A stretch of DNA of 64,000 bases from Pseudomonas sp. GOM7 (GCF_026723825.1 NZ_CP113519.1:434001-498000), one strand, 5' to 3'. Shown: positions 37,912-48,335, counted from the first letter of the stretch. Made by a program: numbers and translations. The notes: generated from the letters alone by a model not told the origin.

Positions 37912-38742
37912 TTGATATCGGATTGGCAAGTTTGTGTTGTCTTGTTGGCCTGTGTTGGTGTTCTGGACGCCGCTTCGGTGTTTGCTGGGGCTTCTTGTTT
38001 CGCCCCCTCGGGCGACTCGCTTTTCTTTGAAATGCGCAAAGAAAAGTAAGCAAAAGAAACGCACCCCCGCCATCCGGGTCTCGCTTCGCTCGACTCCCCT
38101 CACTCCGGCACCGCTCCGGGGTCGGCGTACATGGGCCATCCCTGGCCCATTACGCCTCTCGCGGCATCCATGCCGCTCGCTCCCTGCGCAATGCCTACGC
38201 TCGGCCTCCTGAAGGGGGAATTTGCGCGCCTGAACGTACATCGGTTCCGGGCATGCCCGGCTTGCTCTGGTAGCTGTGGAGCCGCGATTTGGCTGCCGAA
38301 TTAAACTAAAACTTTCATTCGCATAGTTTCATTCGCTTGAACAGCTTGCCGGCTTGTAGCCGGCATTCAGGTCAGCCCTAAGGCTGACCCATGTTCAAGC
38401 ACTCCACGCTACTTCTGGGTTACCGCAGGTTCAGGCGCGTGCAGAGCCCGCCCAGGAGGGCGAACGCAATCGTCGTGGAAGAGGTTGAGCGACATGGATG
38501 TCGCGAGAGCCGCGATGGGCCATGGATGGCCCTTCGCGGCGGGCCTCTGGAACGGCGATGGAGTGAGCGAACCCTCGCGCAGCGAGGGCCGGATGACCGG
38601 GCGGAGGGTTTTGGTTACTTTTGCCCGTCAAAAGTGACTCGCCCGGGAGGGCGAAACCAGAAACATCAGCAAAAACGCGGCAATTAGGAACAAGCACCCG
38701 AACAACCAACACGCCAACACAAACTTGCCCGTCCGCTATCAA
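37912..38742. repeat. 831-bp composite inverted repeat related to the palindrome at 905
   Basis: The left end TTGATATCGGATTGGCAAGT and the right end (reverse complement TTGATAGCGGACGGGCAAGT) are nearly the same and match the 28-bp ends at 905-1153. Arms extend inward with matching blocks: GTTTCGCCCCCTCGGGCGA on the left and CGCCCGGGAGGGCGAAAC on the right, then GGCCATCCCTGGCCCAT...GGCATCCATGCC versus GACATGGATGTC...GGGCCATGGATGGCCC. The centre holds a three-way-junction fold (38335-38400). No transposase or credible gene is inside; this fills most of the 1.1-kb gap between the YccS-like and GST genes. Confidence 0.75.
38335..38400. other. Predicted three-way junction (cloverleaf-like) in DNA or RNA
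   Basis: GCTTGAAC and GTTCAAGC form an outer 8-bp stem. Inside are two hairpins: GCCGGC-TTGTA-GCCGGC and GGTCAGCC-CTAA-GGCTGACC. The arrangement is symmetrical enough to fold on either strand. It sits at the centre of the 831-bp inverted repeat. It may be a structured RNA, a recombination site or a replication-like cruciform; function unknown. Confidence 0.55.
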
Positions 38743-38885
38743 GACTCCGAGCGTTTTGACTCACCGCGTTCGCCCTTTGGGAAAGCCTGGTCGAGGTGGT
38801 GATGGCGGCGTTGGTTGCACGATGAGCCTGCGCTATGTTCTTTGCCAAAGAAGAGCCGTTCGCGCTGGATATCGAGGAGAAGACC

Positions 38886-39569
38886 ATGCGAGAGCTGTAT
38901 GAACTGTGCGGTGCCGATCGCGAACTGCTGTTTTCCCCTTATTGCTGGCGGGTGCGCCTGGCCCTGGCGCACAAGGGGCTGGATTTCCACAGTCGGCCGA
39001 TCCGCTTCGGCGAGAAGGCGCTGATCGAATTCTCCGGGCAGAAGCTGGTACCGGTACTGGTGGATGACGGCCAGTCGGTACATGACAGCCTGGCCATCTT
39101 CGCCTACCTGGATCAGCGCTACCCAGAGCGGCCACTGCTCGGCGATGGGCTGGCGGCCGAGCGCGCACGCCTGGTGGAGCGCCTGAGCTTTCACATGGTG
39201 CGCATACCGCTGCTGAAAATCCTGCTCCCGCGGATCGGGCAGGTGATCGACCCGGCTGACCGCGAGTATTTCCGCAGCAGCCGCGAACAGATGCTGGGCA
39301 TGCGTCTGGAAGACTTTGCCGACCCGCAGGGCGGCGAACGGCTGTTCCGCGAAGGCGTTGCGTCGCTGGAAATGTGGCTGCGTGATCAGCCCTTCCTCGA
39401 AGGCCAGGCCCCCGGTGCTTGCGACTACCTGCTGGCCGGTATGCTGCTCTGGGCCTGGTGCCTGGGCGCGCAGCCCTGGGCCGAGGATTCGGCCTTGGCT
39501 GCCTGGTTCACGCGTATCCGCCAGGCCTATGAGCGCGAGCATGGCCCGATCAGGCGGGCCTCGTTCTGA
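38886..39569 (+). CDS. Glutathione S-transferase family protein
   Basis: A 227-residue GST-fold protein: thioredoxin-like N-terminal domain (MRELYELCGADRELLFSPYCWRVRLALAHKGLDF, with the S/C-Pro-Tyr-Cys element at the active site, then the cis-Pro segment KLVPVLVDDGQSVHDSLAIFAYLDQRYP) and an all-helical C-terminal domain. It lacks a signal peptide. GAGGAGAA lies before ATG 38886. Substrate unknown. It is convergent with the SLC13-type gene. Confidence 0.87.
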   Translation: MRELYELCGADRELLFSPYCWRVRLALAHKGLDFHSRPIRFGEKALIEFSGQKLVPVLVDDGQSVHDSLAIFAYLDQRYPERPLLGDGLAAERARLVERLSFHMVRIPLLKILLPRIGQVIDPADREYFRSSREQMLGMRLEDFADPQGGERLFREGVASLEMWLRDQPFLEGQAPGACDYLLAGMLLWAWCLGAQPWAEDSALAAWFTRIRQAYEREHGPIRRASF

Positions 39570-39596
39570 GTGCAGCAGGCAAGGTAATGCGCCGCT

Positions 39597-41408
39597 TCAA
39601 AGCGGCCATACCCACAGCAACAGCGGCACGCTGACCAGCACCACGAGTATTTCCAGGGGCAGCCCCAGGCGCCAGTAATCACCGAAGCGGAAGCCGCCCG
39701 GGCTGAGAATCAGGGTGTTGTTCTGGTGGCCGATGGGCGTGAGGAACGAACAGGATGCGCCGATGGCCACCGCCATCAGCAGCGCATCCGGGCTGACGCC
39801 GAGTTGGTTGGCGGCGCTCAGGGCGATGGGGCACATCACTGCGGCGGTCGCCGCGTTGTTCATGAAATCCGACAGGGTCATGGTGACGATCAGCAGCAGG
39901 GTCAGGGTGATGGTGGCGTTGCCCTGTGCCAGGTTTTCCATCAGCACCCGTGCCAGCAGGTCGGCCGCGCCGGTGGTGGACATCGCCCCGGCCACCGGGA
40001 TCAAGGCACCGAGCAGCACGATCACCGGCCAGTCGATGGATTCGTAAACAGCGCGCAACGGCACCAGGCGCAGCAGCATGTAGGCCAGTACCCCACAAGC
40101 GAAGGCGATCGCCGTGGACAGCAGGCCAAAGGCCGCGGCGACGATGGCCAGGATCATGATGCCGAGCGCGAGGTTGGCCTGGCGTGGGTCGGGAATGTTG
40201 ATCGCGCGGGCGGCCAGCGGTACGCAATCGTAGTCGTTGGCGAACTCGCCGATATCCTCGGCGCTGCCCTGCATCAGCAGTACGTCGCCGCTCTGGAACG
40301 GGGTCGAGCGCAGGCGTTTGATCGAACGGTGACTCTGCCTGGAAATAGCCAGCAGGTTGATGGAATAGCGGCTGCGCAGGCGCGTGCTGCTGGCGGAGCG
40401 GCCGATCAGCGAGGAGTCGGGCTTGACCAGCAACTCCTGCATGGCGCGGTCTTCGCTGTGGCTGGCCTTCTTCTCGGTTTCGCCGTCCTTGTCTTCCTTC
40501 TGTTCGGCCTCCTTGGCTTCACGTTCGGCCTCCAGTAACAGATCCAGCTGGCCGAGCACTTCACCCAGCTCCTGCGGGTCGGCCTCGATCACCAGCACGT
40601 CGTCGGCCTGCAGTACGCGCCGTGGGTTGGGCGCGGTCAGGCGCAGCTTGTTGCGCACCATGGCCACCACCTGGGCGTCGGCCTCATCGAGCAGTTGTTC
40701 GATCTCGCGCAGGGTCTTGCCCTGGGCCTTGCCGCCTTCCTTGACGCGCGCCTCGGTCAGGTAATGGCCGGTGTCGAAGCTGGCGGCGTTGCCCACTTCG
40801 CGCCTGGGTACCAGACGCCAGCCCAGCAGACTGATGAATAGCACACCCGTCAGCGCCACGGCGACGCCGACCGGGCTGAAATCGAACATGGCAAAGGCGC
40901 CGCCGCCATGCTGGGCGCGGAAGCTGGACACGATCAGATTCGGCGGCGTGCCGATCAAGGTGGTCATCCCGCCGAGAATGGTGCCGAAGGCCAGTGGCAT
41001 CAGCACGCGCCCCGGTGGCAACTCCAGGCGTGCGGCAATCTGCAGGGCAATGGGCATCAGCAGGGCTAGCGCGCCGACGTTGTTCATGAACGCCGAGAGC
41101 AGGGCGCCAAGGCTGGTCAGCGCAGCGATGGACAGCAGTTTGCCTGCGCCGCTGGGCAGCAGGCGCTGCGCCAGTCGGCTGACCGCGCCGGTGCGCTGCA
41201 GACCGTGACTGAGCACCAGCACGCAGGCGACGGTGATCACCGCCGGGTGGCCGAAACCGGCGAAGGCCTCGCGTTCGGGCACCAGGCCGGCGATGACGCA
41301 GGCCAGCAATGCGCCGAGCGCCACGACGTCATGACGCCAGCGCCCCCAGATGAACAAGCCCATGCTGGCAACGAGAATGAGGAATATCTGGCCTTGCTCG
41401 AAGGTCAT
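39597..41408 (-). CDS. SLC13/DASS-family transporter with two TrkA-C domains
   Basis: A 603-residue membrane protein. N- and C-terminal helix sets flank a cytoplasmic insert of about 220 residues with two TrkA-C (RCK_C) domains (RVLQADDVLVIEADPQEL and STPFQSGDVLLMQGSAEDI) joined by an acidic/lysine-rich linker. Both transporter halves carry the family's SxxxNN motif (LSAFMNNVGALALLMP and LSDFMNNAATAAVMCP) followed by IGTPPN or IGHQNN. Such proteins transport sulfate, dicarboxylates or other anions with Na+. Substrate not predictable. Starts at ATG 41408 after an AAGGA site. Confidence 0.9.
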   Translation of the reverse strand: MTFEQGQIFLILVASMGLFIWGRWRHDVVALGALLACVIAGLVPEREAFAGFGHPAVITVACVLVLSHGLQRTGAVSRLAQRLLPSGAGKLLSIAALTSLGALLSAFMNNVGALALLMPIALQIAARLELPPGRVLMPLAFGTILGGMTTLIGTPPNLIVSSFRAQHGGGAFAMFDFSPVGVAVALTGVLFISLLGWRLVPRREVGNAASFDTGHYLTEARVKEGGKAQGKTLREIEQLLDEADAQVVAMVRNKLRLTAPNPRRVLQADDVLVIEADPQELGEVLGQLDLLLEAEREAKEAEQKEDKDGETEKKASHSEDRAMQELLVKPDSSLIGRSASSTRLRSRYSINLLAISRQSHRSIKRLRSTPFQSGDVLLMQGSAEDIGEFANDYDCVPLAARAINIPDPRQANLALGIMILAIVAAAFGLLSTAIAFACGVLAYMLLRLVPLRAVYESIDWPVIVLLGALIPVAGAMSTTGAADLLARVLMENLAQGNATITLTLLLIVTMTLSDFMNNAATAAVMCPIALSAANQLGVSPDALLMAVAIGASCSFLTPIGHQNNTLILSPGGFRFGDYWRLGLPLEILVVLVSVPLLLWVWPL

Positions 41409-41519
41409 GAGGCGGGGCGTCCTTGTTGTACGCAGCTTCGCGTCTGCTGTTCATAGCAGAGTCTGCGCCGCGTCGGCAGTTCCAGCTACGTTATCGGCTG
41501 GGGCGCACCATTTTCGGTT

Positions 41520-42701
41520 TCAGACGTATTGCGCGGCTGCGTAACCGGACGCCCAGGCCCACTGGAAGTTGAAGCCGCCCAGATGACCGGTGACGTCCAG
41601 CACCTCGCCGATGAAATACAGCCCAGGCACCTTGAGCGATTCCATGGTCTTGGATGACACCTCGTCGCTGTTCACCCCGCCCAGGGTGACCTCGGCGGTG
41701 CGGTAGCCCTCGGTGCCGGCTGGCACCAGTTGCCAGTCGCCCAGACGTTCGGCGATGGCCTTCAACTCGCCCGGGGTGTACTGCTTGAGCGGTTTGTTGG
41801 TGAACCAGGCGTCCACCAGCAGGGCCGCCATCTTTTTGGTGAACAGTTCGGCCAGCAGCGTTTTCAGCTCGCTGTTGCCGCGCTCGCGCTGCTGCGAGGC
41901 CAGCCACTCGGGCAGGTCGATATGCGGCAGCAGATCGATATGCACGGTATCGCCCGGTTGCCAGTAGGAGGAAATCTGCAGGATCGCCGGGCCGGAAAGA
42001 CCGCGGTGGGTGAACAGGATGTTCTCCACGAAGCTCTGGCCATTGCAGCTCACCCGGCAGTCCTCCACCGAAGTGCCGGAGAGCTCCGTGCACAGCGCCT
42101 TGAGCTGCGGATCGGTAAGGGTGAAGGGCACCAGGCCTGCGCGGGTCGGCAGCACCTCGTGGCCGAACTGCCTGGCCACCTGGTAACCGAAACCGGTGGC
42201 GCCGAGGGTCGGAATCGACAGCCCGCCTGTGGCAATCACCAGCGACTGACAGTCGAGCTCGCCGATGTCGCTGCTCAGATGAAAGCCGTCTGCGGTTTTC
42301 TCGATGCCGTGCACCGCCGTGTTCAGGCGAAGCTCGGCGCCGGCCTCGGCACATTCGGCCAGCAGCAGTTCGAGGATGTCACTGGACTTGTTGTCGCAGA
42401 ACAGTTGACCGAGTTTCTTCTCGTGATAGGGCACGCCGTGCTTGGCCACCAGACCGATGAAATCCCACTGGGTGAAGCGCGCCAATGCCGATTTGCAGAA
42501 GTGCGGATTGCCGGAGAGGAAGTTGCCCGGTTCGCAATACAGGTTGGTGAAGTTGCAGCGCCCGCCGCCGGACATGAGGATTTTCTTGCCCGCCTTGTTG
42601 GCATGATCCAGCACCAGCACGGAGCGCCCACGCGCCGCTGCGTTGGCGGCGCACATCAGGCCGGCGGCGCCGGCACCGATGATCAGTACGTCGGTTTGCA
42701 A
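41520..42701 (-). CDS. HI0933/YhiN-family flavoprotein
   Basis: A 393-residue FAD-dependent oxidoreductase-like protein. The start QTDVLIIGAGAAGLMCAANAAARGRSVLVLD is the dinucleotide-binding fold; KAGKKILMSGGGRCNFTN is the HI0933 signature; VIATGGLSIPTLGATGFGY and the C-terminal GLYFIGEVLDVTGHLGGFNFQWAWASGYAAAQ complete the FAD site. The reaction in vivo is not known. The initiation codon appears to be TTG at 42701, with GGGGAG nine bases upstream, giving 'MQTDVL'. Confidence 0.9.
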   Translation of the reverse strand: MQTDVLIIGAGAAGLMCAANAAARGRSVLVLDHANKAGKKILMSGGGRCNFTNLYCEPGNFLSGNPHFCKSALARFTQWDFIGLVAKHGVPYHEKKLGQLFCDNKSSDILELLLAECAEAGAELRLNTAVHGIEKTADGFHLSSDIGELDCQSLVIATGGLSIPTLGATGFGYQVARQFGHEVLPTRAGLVPFTLTDPQLKALCTELSGTSVEDCRVSCNGQSFVENILFTHRGLSGPAILQISSYWQPGDTVHIDLLPHIDLPEWLASQQRERGNSELKTLLAELFTKKMAALLVDAWFTNKPLKQYTPGELKAIAERLGDWQLVPAGTEGYRTAEVTLGGVNSDEVSSKTMESLKVPGLYFIGEVLDVTGHLGGFNFQWAWASGYAAAQYV

Positions 42702-42751
42702 CGGATGGACTCCCCGAGGGTTCGATCTGGGCTAAAGTGCGCGCATCTTAA

Positions 42752-42808
42752 CCTAGGGTCTGTTGCCGTTTCGACGCGGCCGTGCGTGAAACGGCAACAG
42801 CCCCTAGG
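42752..42808. repeat. 57-nt palindrome (CCTAGGGTCTGTTGCCGTTTC type)
   Basis: CCTAGGGTCTGTTGCCGTTT on the left and AAACGGCAACAGCCCCTAGG on the right are inverted repeats around GACGCGGCCGTGCGTG. A half copy is at 30550. It lies in the divergent space between the HI0933-type gene and the solute-binding protein. Confidence 0.7.
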
Positions 42809-42857
42809 CTGGATATGACTTGTGGCACAGCACCTGCTATGAGTTAAAGACCCTGCC

Positions 42858-43619
42858 ATGGAAAAAGGAACCGCTCCGGACATGTTCAGCGTGCGTGCCC
42901 TGTTTCTGCTGGCGCTGCTGTCGCCACCGCTGGTCGCCGGTGAGTTGCTACGTCTGGTGGCCGACCCCTGGCCGCCATTCAACGATCACAGCTTGCCGCA
43001 AAATGGCCTGGCCAGTGATCTGGTGCAGCAGGCGCTGCACCAGGCCGGTTACCGCACGGTCTACAGCGAGGCACCCTGGCAGCGAGCCGTGCTGGGCCTC
43101 AAGCGTGGTGAGCACGATGTGCTGATCAATGCCTGGTTCAGCGACGAGCGCACCTTGTTCGGCCACTTCTCCCAGCCCTACCTGCTCAATCGTATTCGGC
43201 TGATCCAGCGCAAGGGGGCGAATATCGCCTTTACCCGGCTTGTCGACCTCTATCCCTATCGCATTGCCGTAGTGCGTGGCTATGCCTATTCGCCAGAGTT
43301 CGACCACGACGAGCATTTGCAACGCGTCGGCGTCAGTGGCTTCGAGAGTGCTGCGCGCATGTTGCATGCCGGGCGTGTGCAGCTAGCCCTGGAGGACGAA
43401 TGGGTGGCGCGTTATCACCTGGGGCGTGAGTTGGCCCCCCTGCGCGATGAGCTGGAGTTTCTGCCCACACCATTGAGCGAGAACGGTCTGCGGATTCTGG
43501 TGCGCCTCAGCCACCCGCGGCATGCCGAGATCACCACGCGTTTCGATCAGGCGATCCAGGCCATGCAGGCCGACGGCCGTTACGCCGAAACCTTTCGCCG
43601 TCATGGTATGGGCCTCTGA
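42858..43619 (+). CDS. Periplasmic solute-binding protein, family 3-like
   Basis: A 253-residue protein with a signal peptide (core ALFLLALLSPPLVAG) and an SBP_bac_3-type fold: LLRLVADPWPPFND, GLASDLVQQALHQAGYRTVY, WQRAVLGLKRGEHDVLINAWFSDER, then YRIAVVRGYAYSPEF and LALEDEWVARY. The ligand may be an amino acid but there is no adjacent permease; orphan proteins of this kind are common in pseudomonads. The start could be 42858 or 42882. Its stop codon is three bases before the structured element at 43623. Confidence 0.8.
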   Translation: MEKGTAPDMFSVRALFLLALLSPPLVAGELLRLVADPWPPFNDHSLPQNGLASDLVQQALHQAGYRTVYSEAPWQRAVLGLKRGEHDVLINAWFSDERTLFGHFSQPYLLNRIRLIQRKGANIAFTRLVDLYPYRIAVVRGYAYSPEFDHDEHLQRVGVSGFESAARMLHAGRVQLALEDEWVARYHLGRELAPLRDELEFLPTPLSENGLRILVRLSHPRHAEITTRFDQAIQAMQADGRYAETFRRHGMGL

Positions 43620-43622
43620 TCA

Positions 43623-43912
43623 GGGCACCTCTAAAAACGTAGGCGAGGTAGTCAGCGCAATACCGATGGCGGCCCCGCAAAAACGGCCGCAACGACCAGC
43701 GGGAGTAACAGCCGAAGGCTGGCCCGAAGGGCGAACGCAGTGAGTCAAAAAGCACTGGGCCCGCACTCGGGTTTACGTGTTGTAAATGAGCATTTTGATC
43801 GGACTCGCGCACGAGACTGTTTTTAACGCAGCGATGGCAACGCACGACTGCATGGATGCAGGAGGTATAGCGACGCAGGAAGCCAAAGCCGAGGTAGTTT
43901 TTAGAGGTGCCC
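43623..43912 (+). repeat. Structured intergenic element, copy A
   Basis: A 290-bp element with 16-bp perfect terminal inverted repeats GGGCACCTCTAAAAAC and GTTTTTAGAGGTGCCC. The interior has many hairpins: GCGGCC/GGCCGC, CAGCC-GAA-GGCTG, GCCC-GAA-GGGC, CCCG-CACT-CGGG (43760-43771), TTTAC-GTGTT-GTAAA (43772-43786) and CGGACTCG-CGCA-CGAGACTG (43800-43819). It exactly fills the gap between the stop codons of two convergent genes (43619 and 43914). The interior is nearly identical to copy B at 45204. Confidence 0.88.
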
Positions 43913-43913
43913 A

Positions 43914-45149
43914 TCAGTCGGTGACGGTGCGCGCCCGGCCAAGCTGCTTGGCTTTGTAAAGGCGCTGGTCGGCCTCGTGCAGCATGCTTTCCAGATCCTC
44001 GGTCGGGCCGTGATAAAGGCCGGCGCTGAAGGATAGCGGCGGTGCTTCCTTGGCATAGTGCAGGGCAGCGCAGCGCTGGCGTAATTGTTCGAGCATCTCG
44101 CAGAGCCTGGCCGTATCGAGCTGGCTGAGCAGGGCGAACTCCTCGCCACCCAGGCGCCCCGTGAGCGCATCGGGAAAGATACTGACGAAGGCCTTGGCGA
44201 ACACCACCAGGGCGCTGTCGCCGCTGGCGTGGCCAAAGCCGTCGTTGATGTGCTTGAAGTGATCGATGTCGAGCATGGCCACGCTCAGAGGCTGCCCAGC
44301 CTGCTGTGCTTGCTGGATCATGCGCACGCCGCGCTCGTAGAAGGAGCGGCGATTGCGCAGGCCGGTGAGGGCATCGTACTCGGCGGCCTTCTTCAGGGCC
44401 TGCAGCAGGTCACGGCGCTCCAGAGTGTTCATCACCCGGCAGTTCAGCTCCTCGGGGCAGAACGGCTTGCGCAGGAAATCGTCGGCGCCATGCTTGATGA
44501 ACTGCGCGCTGAGCGAGCCCTTGGGGTCGGCCGAGACGCCAATGATGATCAGCTCGCTGAGCCTGAGTTTCTGCCGCAGCATCTTCACCAGATCGAAACC
44601 GCTGACACCGGGCATGGCATGGTCGAGGATCAGCAGGTCGATGTCCGGCTGCTCGGCGAGCAGGCGCAGGGTCTCCTGGCCATCGGTGGCTTCGAGTATC
44701 TGGTAATGGTGCGGTTCGATGATATGGCGGATATAGCGACGCTGGGCGTTGGAATCGTCAGCAATGAGAATCTTGATATGGCTGTTGTGATCCAGCCGGT
44801 GCAGCAGACGGAAAGCGTACTCGTAGGAGTGCTGGCTTTCCTTGAGCACGTAGTCGACCACGCCTTTCATCAGCAGCTCGTCGCGGCGCTGCTCGTTGTA
44901 GCTGCCGCTGAGCACGATGCACGGCAGGCGGTAGCGCATCACCAGGTCGACGCTCTCGCCATCGGGGGCGTCCGGCAGGTGCAGGTCGACGATGGCGGCG
45001 AAGAACAGCCCAGCCGAGGTTTCCAGCATCACTTCGGCTTCGGCCAGCGAGGCACAGAAGACCGGCTCCAGATCCGGTTCGTGGCGGAACAGGTGGGCGA
45101 GGATCTTCAGTACCAGCGGGCTGTCCTCGATAACCAGGATATTGCGCAT
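43914..45149 (-). CDS. Response regulator with two receiver domains and a GGDEF output
   Basis: A 411-residue protein: REC1 (about 1-115; acidic pair in VIEDSPLV, phospho-Asp in AIVDLHLPD, Lys in YVLKESQ), REC2 (about 124-240; ILIADDSNAQ, LLILDHAMPGVSG, FLRKPF) and a GGDEF domain (about 255-411). The catalytic motif is GGEEF (TGRLGGEEFALL); no RxxD I-site is present five residues before it. It should make c-di-GMP in a phosphorylation-controlled way and escape product inhibition by the standard I-site. Flanked on both sides by copies A and B of the structured element, which leaves it as an isolated transcription unit. Confidence 0.9.
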   Translation of the reverse strand: MRNILVIEDSPLVLKILAHLFRHEPDLEPVFCASLAEAEVMLETSAGLFFAAIVDLHLPDAPDGESVDLVMRYRLPCIVLSGSYNEQRRDELLMKGVVDYVLKESQHSYEYAFRLLHRLDHNSHIKILIADDSNAQRRYIRHIIEPHHYQILEATDGQETLRLLAEQPDIDLLILDHAMPGVSGFDLVKMLRQKLRLSELIIIGVSADPKGSLSAQFIKHGADDFLRKPFCPEELNCRVMNTLERRDLLQALKKAAEYDALTGLRNRRSFYERGVRMIQQAQQAGQPLSVAMLDIDHFKHINDGFGHASGDSALVVFAKAFVSIFPDALTGRLGGEEFALLSQLDTARLCEMLEQLRQRCAALHYAKEAPPLSFSAGLYHGPTEDLESMLHEADQRLYKAKQLGRARTVTD

Positions 45150-45203
45150 TGAGTGGATCCTGCCCCTTCTTGGCGTGGTGCTGGCCAGTGATTGTTACAG
45201 ATT

Positions 45204-45495
45204 AGCAGGCCGTTGAAGAACGTAGGCGAGGCAGCCAGTGCAATACCGATGGCGGCCCCGCAAAAACGGCCGCAACGACCAGCGGGAGTAACAGCCGAAG
45301 GCTGGCCCGAAGGGCGAACGCAGTGAGTCAAAAAGCACTGGGCCCGCACTCGGGTTTACGAGTTGTAAATGAGCATTTTGATCGGACTCGCGCACGAGCC
45401 TGTTTTTAACGCAGCAATGGCAACGCACGACTGCATGGATGCAGGAGGTAGAGCGACGCAGGAAGCCAAAGCCGAGGTAGTTTTTCAACAGCCTG

Positions 45496-45497
<2 letters not shown>
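45204..45497 (+). repeat. Structured intergenic element, copy B
   Basis: A 294-bp element nearly identical inside to copy A but with different ends: AGCAGGCCGTTGAAGAAC on the left and GTTTTTCAACAGCCTGCT on the right (16 of 18 complementary). It has the hairpins CCCG-CACT-CGGG (45343-45354) and CGGACTCG-CGCA-CGAGCCTG (45383-45402). Its right end overlaps by two bases the stop codon of dbpA (45496-45498). Confidence 0.88.
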
Positions 45498-46869
<1,372 letters not shown>

Positions 46870-46919
46870 GACTGGGGTGTCCGGCTGGAAGGATTGGGGC
46901 GGCAGTGTAGCAGGCCGCC

Positions 46920-48335
46920 TCAGTCTTCCGGTGGCACCTCGACCAGACGGCTGCGCCGGCCATCCATCGGGTCGAGCTGGAGAAAGATCGCCGCCGCCAG
47001 CATCGACAGCAGCCCCACGCACAGGTAGGTGGCCTGGAAGGCCTGCTGTACCTCGCTCAATTCACGGCTGAAACCACTGAGCAGCGCAGCCGCCGAAGCC
47101 ACCCCAAGGCCCATGGCCAATTGCACCACCACCGAGAGCAGGCTGTTGCCGCTGCTGGCTTCGTCGTTGCCCAGGTCGATCAGGGTGACGGTGTTCATCG
47201 CGGTGAACTGCAGCGAGTTGCAGGCACCGATCAGGCTCAGTTGCACGATCAGTTGCAGCATCGAGGTGTCCTTGTCGACCAGCGCCAGGCTGGCGATCAG
47301 GGCGCCGAGCAGCAGGGTGTTGCTGGTCAGGATGCGGCGATAGCCGAGGCGGTCTATCAACGGCTTGGCCAGGGGTTTGGCAGCCATGGCGGCCAGCGCC
47401 AGGGGAATCAGGCTCATGCCGGCCTGAGCCGGCGAGTAGCCCATGGCCACCTGCAGCAGCAGTGGGGTGAGAAACGGCAGGGCGCCGCTGCCCAGGCGGG
47501 CGAACAGGTTGCCGAGGATGCCGGTGGCAAAAGTACGGGTGGCGAACAGGTTGGGCGAGAACAGCGGCTCGGCGATGCGCGCCGCGCGCAGCCAGTACAC
47601 CGCCAGGCAGGCCAGGCCGCCGACCAGCAGCAGGGTCACGCGCAGGGTGGGCAGGTTCAGCTCGCCGAGGCCTTCCAGGGCTATGGTGATCAGCAGCATG
47701 GCGGCGCCGAACAGCAGGAAGCCCTGGGTATCGAAGCGGCTGCGCTGTGAGCCGCGCAGATCCGGCATATAGTGCATGGCCGCCCAGCAGCCGAGCAGGC
47801 CGACCGGCAGGTTGATCAGGAAGATCCAGTGCCAGCTCGCCACCTCCACCAGCCAGCCACCCAGGGTGGGGCCGATCAGCGGACCGAGCAAGCCAGGCAG
47901 GGTGATGAAACTCATGATTCGCACCAGCTCGGTTCGCGGGTAGGCACGCAGCACCACCAGACGCCCCACCGGCATCATCAGGGCGCCGCCGAGGCCCTGG
48001 ATGACCCGCGCGCCGACCAGCATGGCGAGCGAGTCGGACAGCGCACACAGCAGCGAGCCGAGGCTGAACAGGGCGATGGCGCCGTAAAAGATGCGCCGGG
48101 TGCCGAAGCGGTCTGCGATCCAGCCCGAGGCGGGGATCAGCAGGGCCACGGTGAGCATGTAGGCGATCACCACCGACTGCATGCGCAGCGGGTTCTCGCC
48201 GAGATCGGCGGCCATGGCCGGCAGGGCGGTATTGAGGATGGTGCCGTCCAGCGTCTGCATGAAGAAGGCGATGGCGACGATCCAGGGCAACAGGCGAGCG
48301 GTGCGTGGGTCGAGTTGAGGGAGGGTGGTCTGCAT
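46920..48335 (-). CDS. MFS multidrug exporter, DHA2 family (MdtD-like)
   Basis: A 471-residue transporter with 14 predicted helices. The N-terminal helix ends in LDGTILNTALPAMAADLG (DHA2 motif D1), followed by GWIADRFGTRRIFYGAI (motif A) and RVIQGLGGALMMPVGRLVVL (motif B) and LPGLLGPLIGPTLGGWL (motif C), all drug:H+ antiporter signatures. Closest by pattern to MdtD. Substrate unknown. It is on the same strand as dbpA, 50 bp upstream of its start codon. Confidence 0.88.
   Translation of the reverse strand: MQTTLPQLDPRTARLLPWIVAIAFFMQTLDGTILNTALPAMAADLGENPLRMQSVVIAYMLTVALLIPASGWIADRFGTRRIFYGAIALFSLGSLLCALSDSLAMLVGARVIQGLGGALMMPVGRLVVLRAYPRTELVRIMSFITLPGLLGPLIGPTLGGWLVEVASWHWIFLINLPVGLLGCWAAMHYMPDLRGSQRSRFDTQGFLLFGAAMLLITIALEGLGELNLPTLRVTLLLVGGLACLAVYWLRAARIAEPLFSPNLFATRTFATGILGNLFARLGSGALPFLTPLLLQVAMGYSPAQAGMSLIPLALAAMAAKPLAKPLIDRLGYRRILTSNTLLLGALIASLALVDKDTSMLQLIVQLSLIGACNSLQFTAMNTVTLIDLGNDEASSGNSLLSVVVQLAMGLGVASAAALLSGFSRELSEVQQAFQATYLCVGLLSMLAAAIFLQLDPMDGRRSRLVEVPPED

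Noticed and set aside
38391..38687. Short frames inside the 831-bp inverted repeat
   Set aside because: They run across inverted blocks and hairpins, have no ribosome-binding site and no recognisable family.
43531..43914. Minus-strand frames inside elements A and B with similar translations (CIHAVVRCH, FLRGRHRY)
   Set aside because: Similarity follows from the near identity of the two repeats. The corresponding frame in copy C is broken by a stop and a large deletion, so coding is unlikely.
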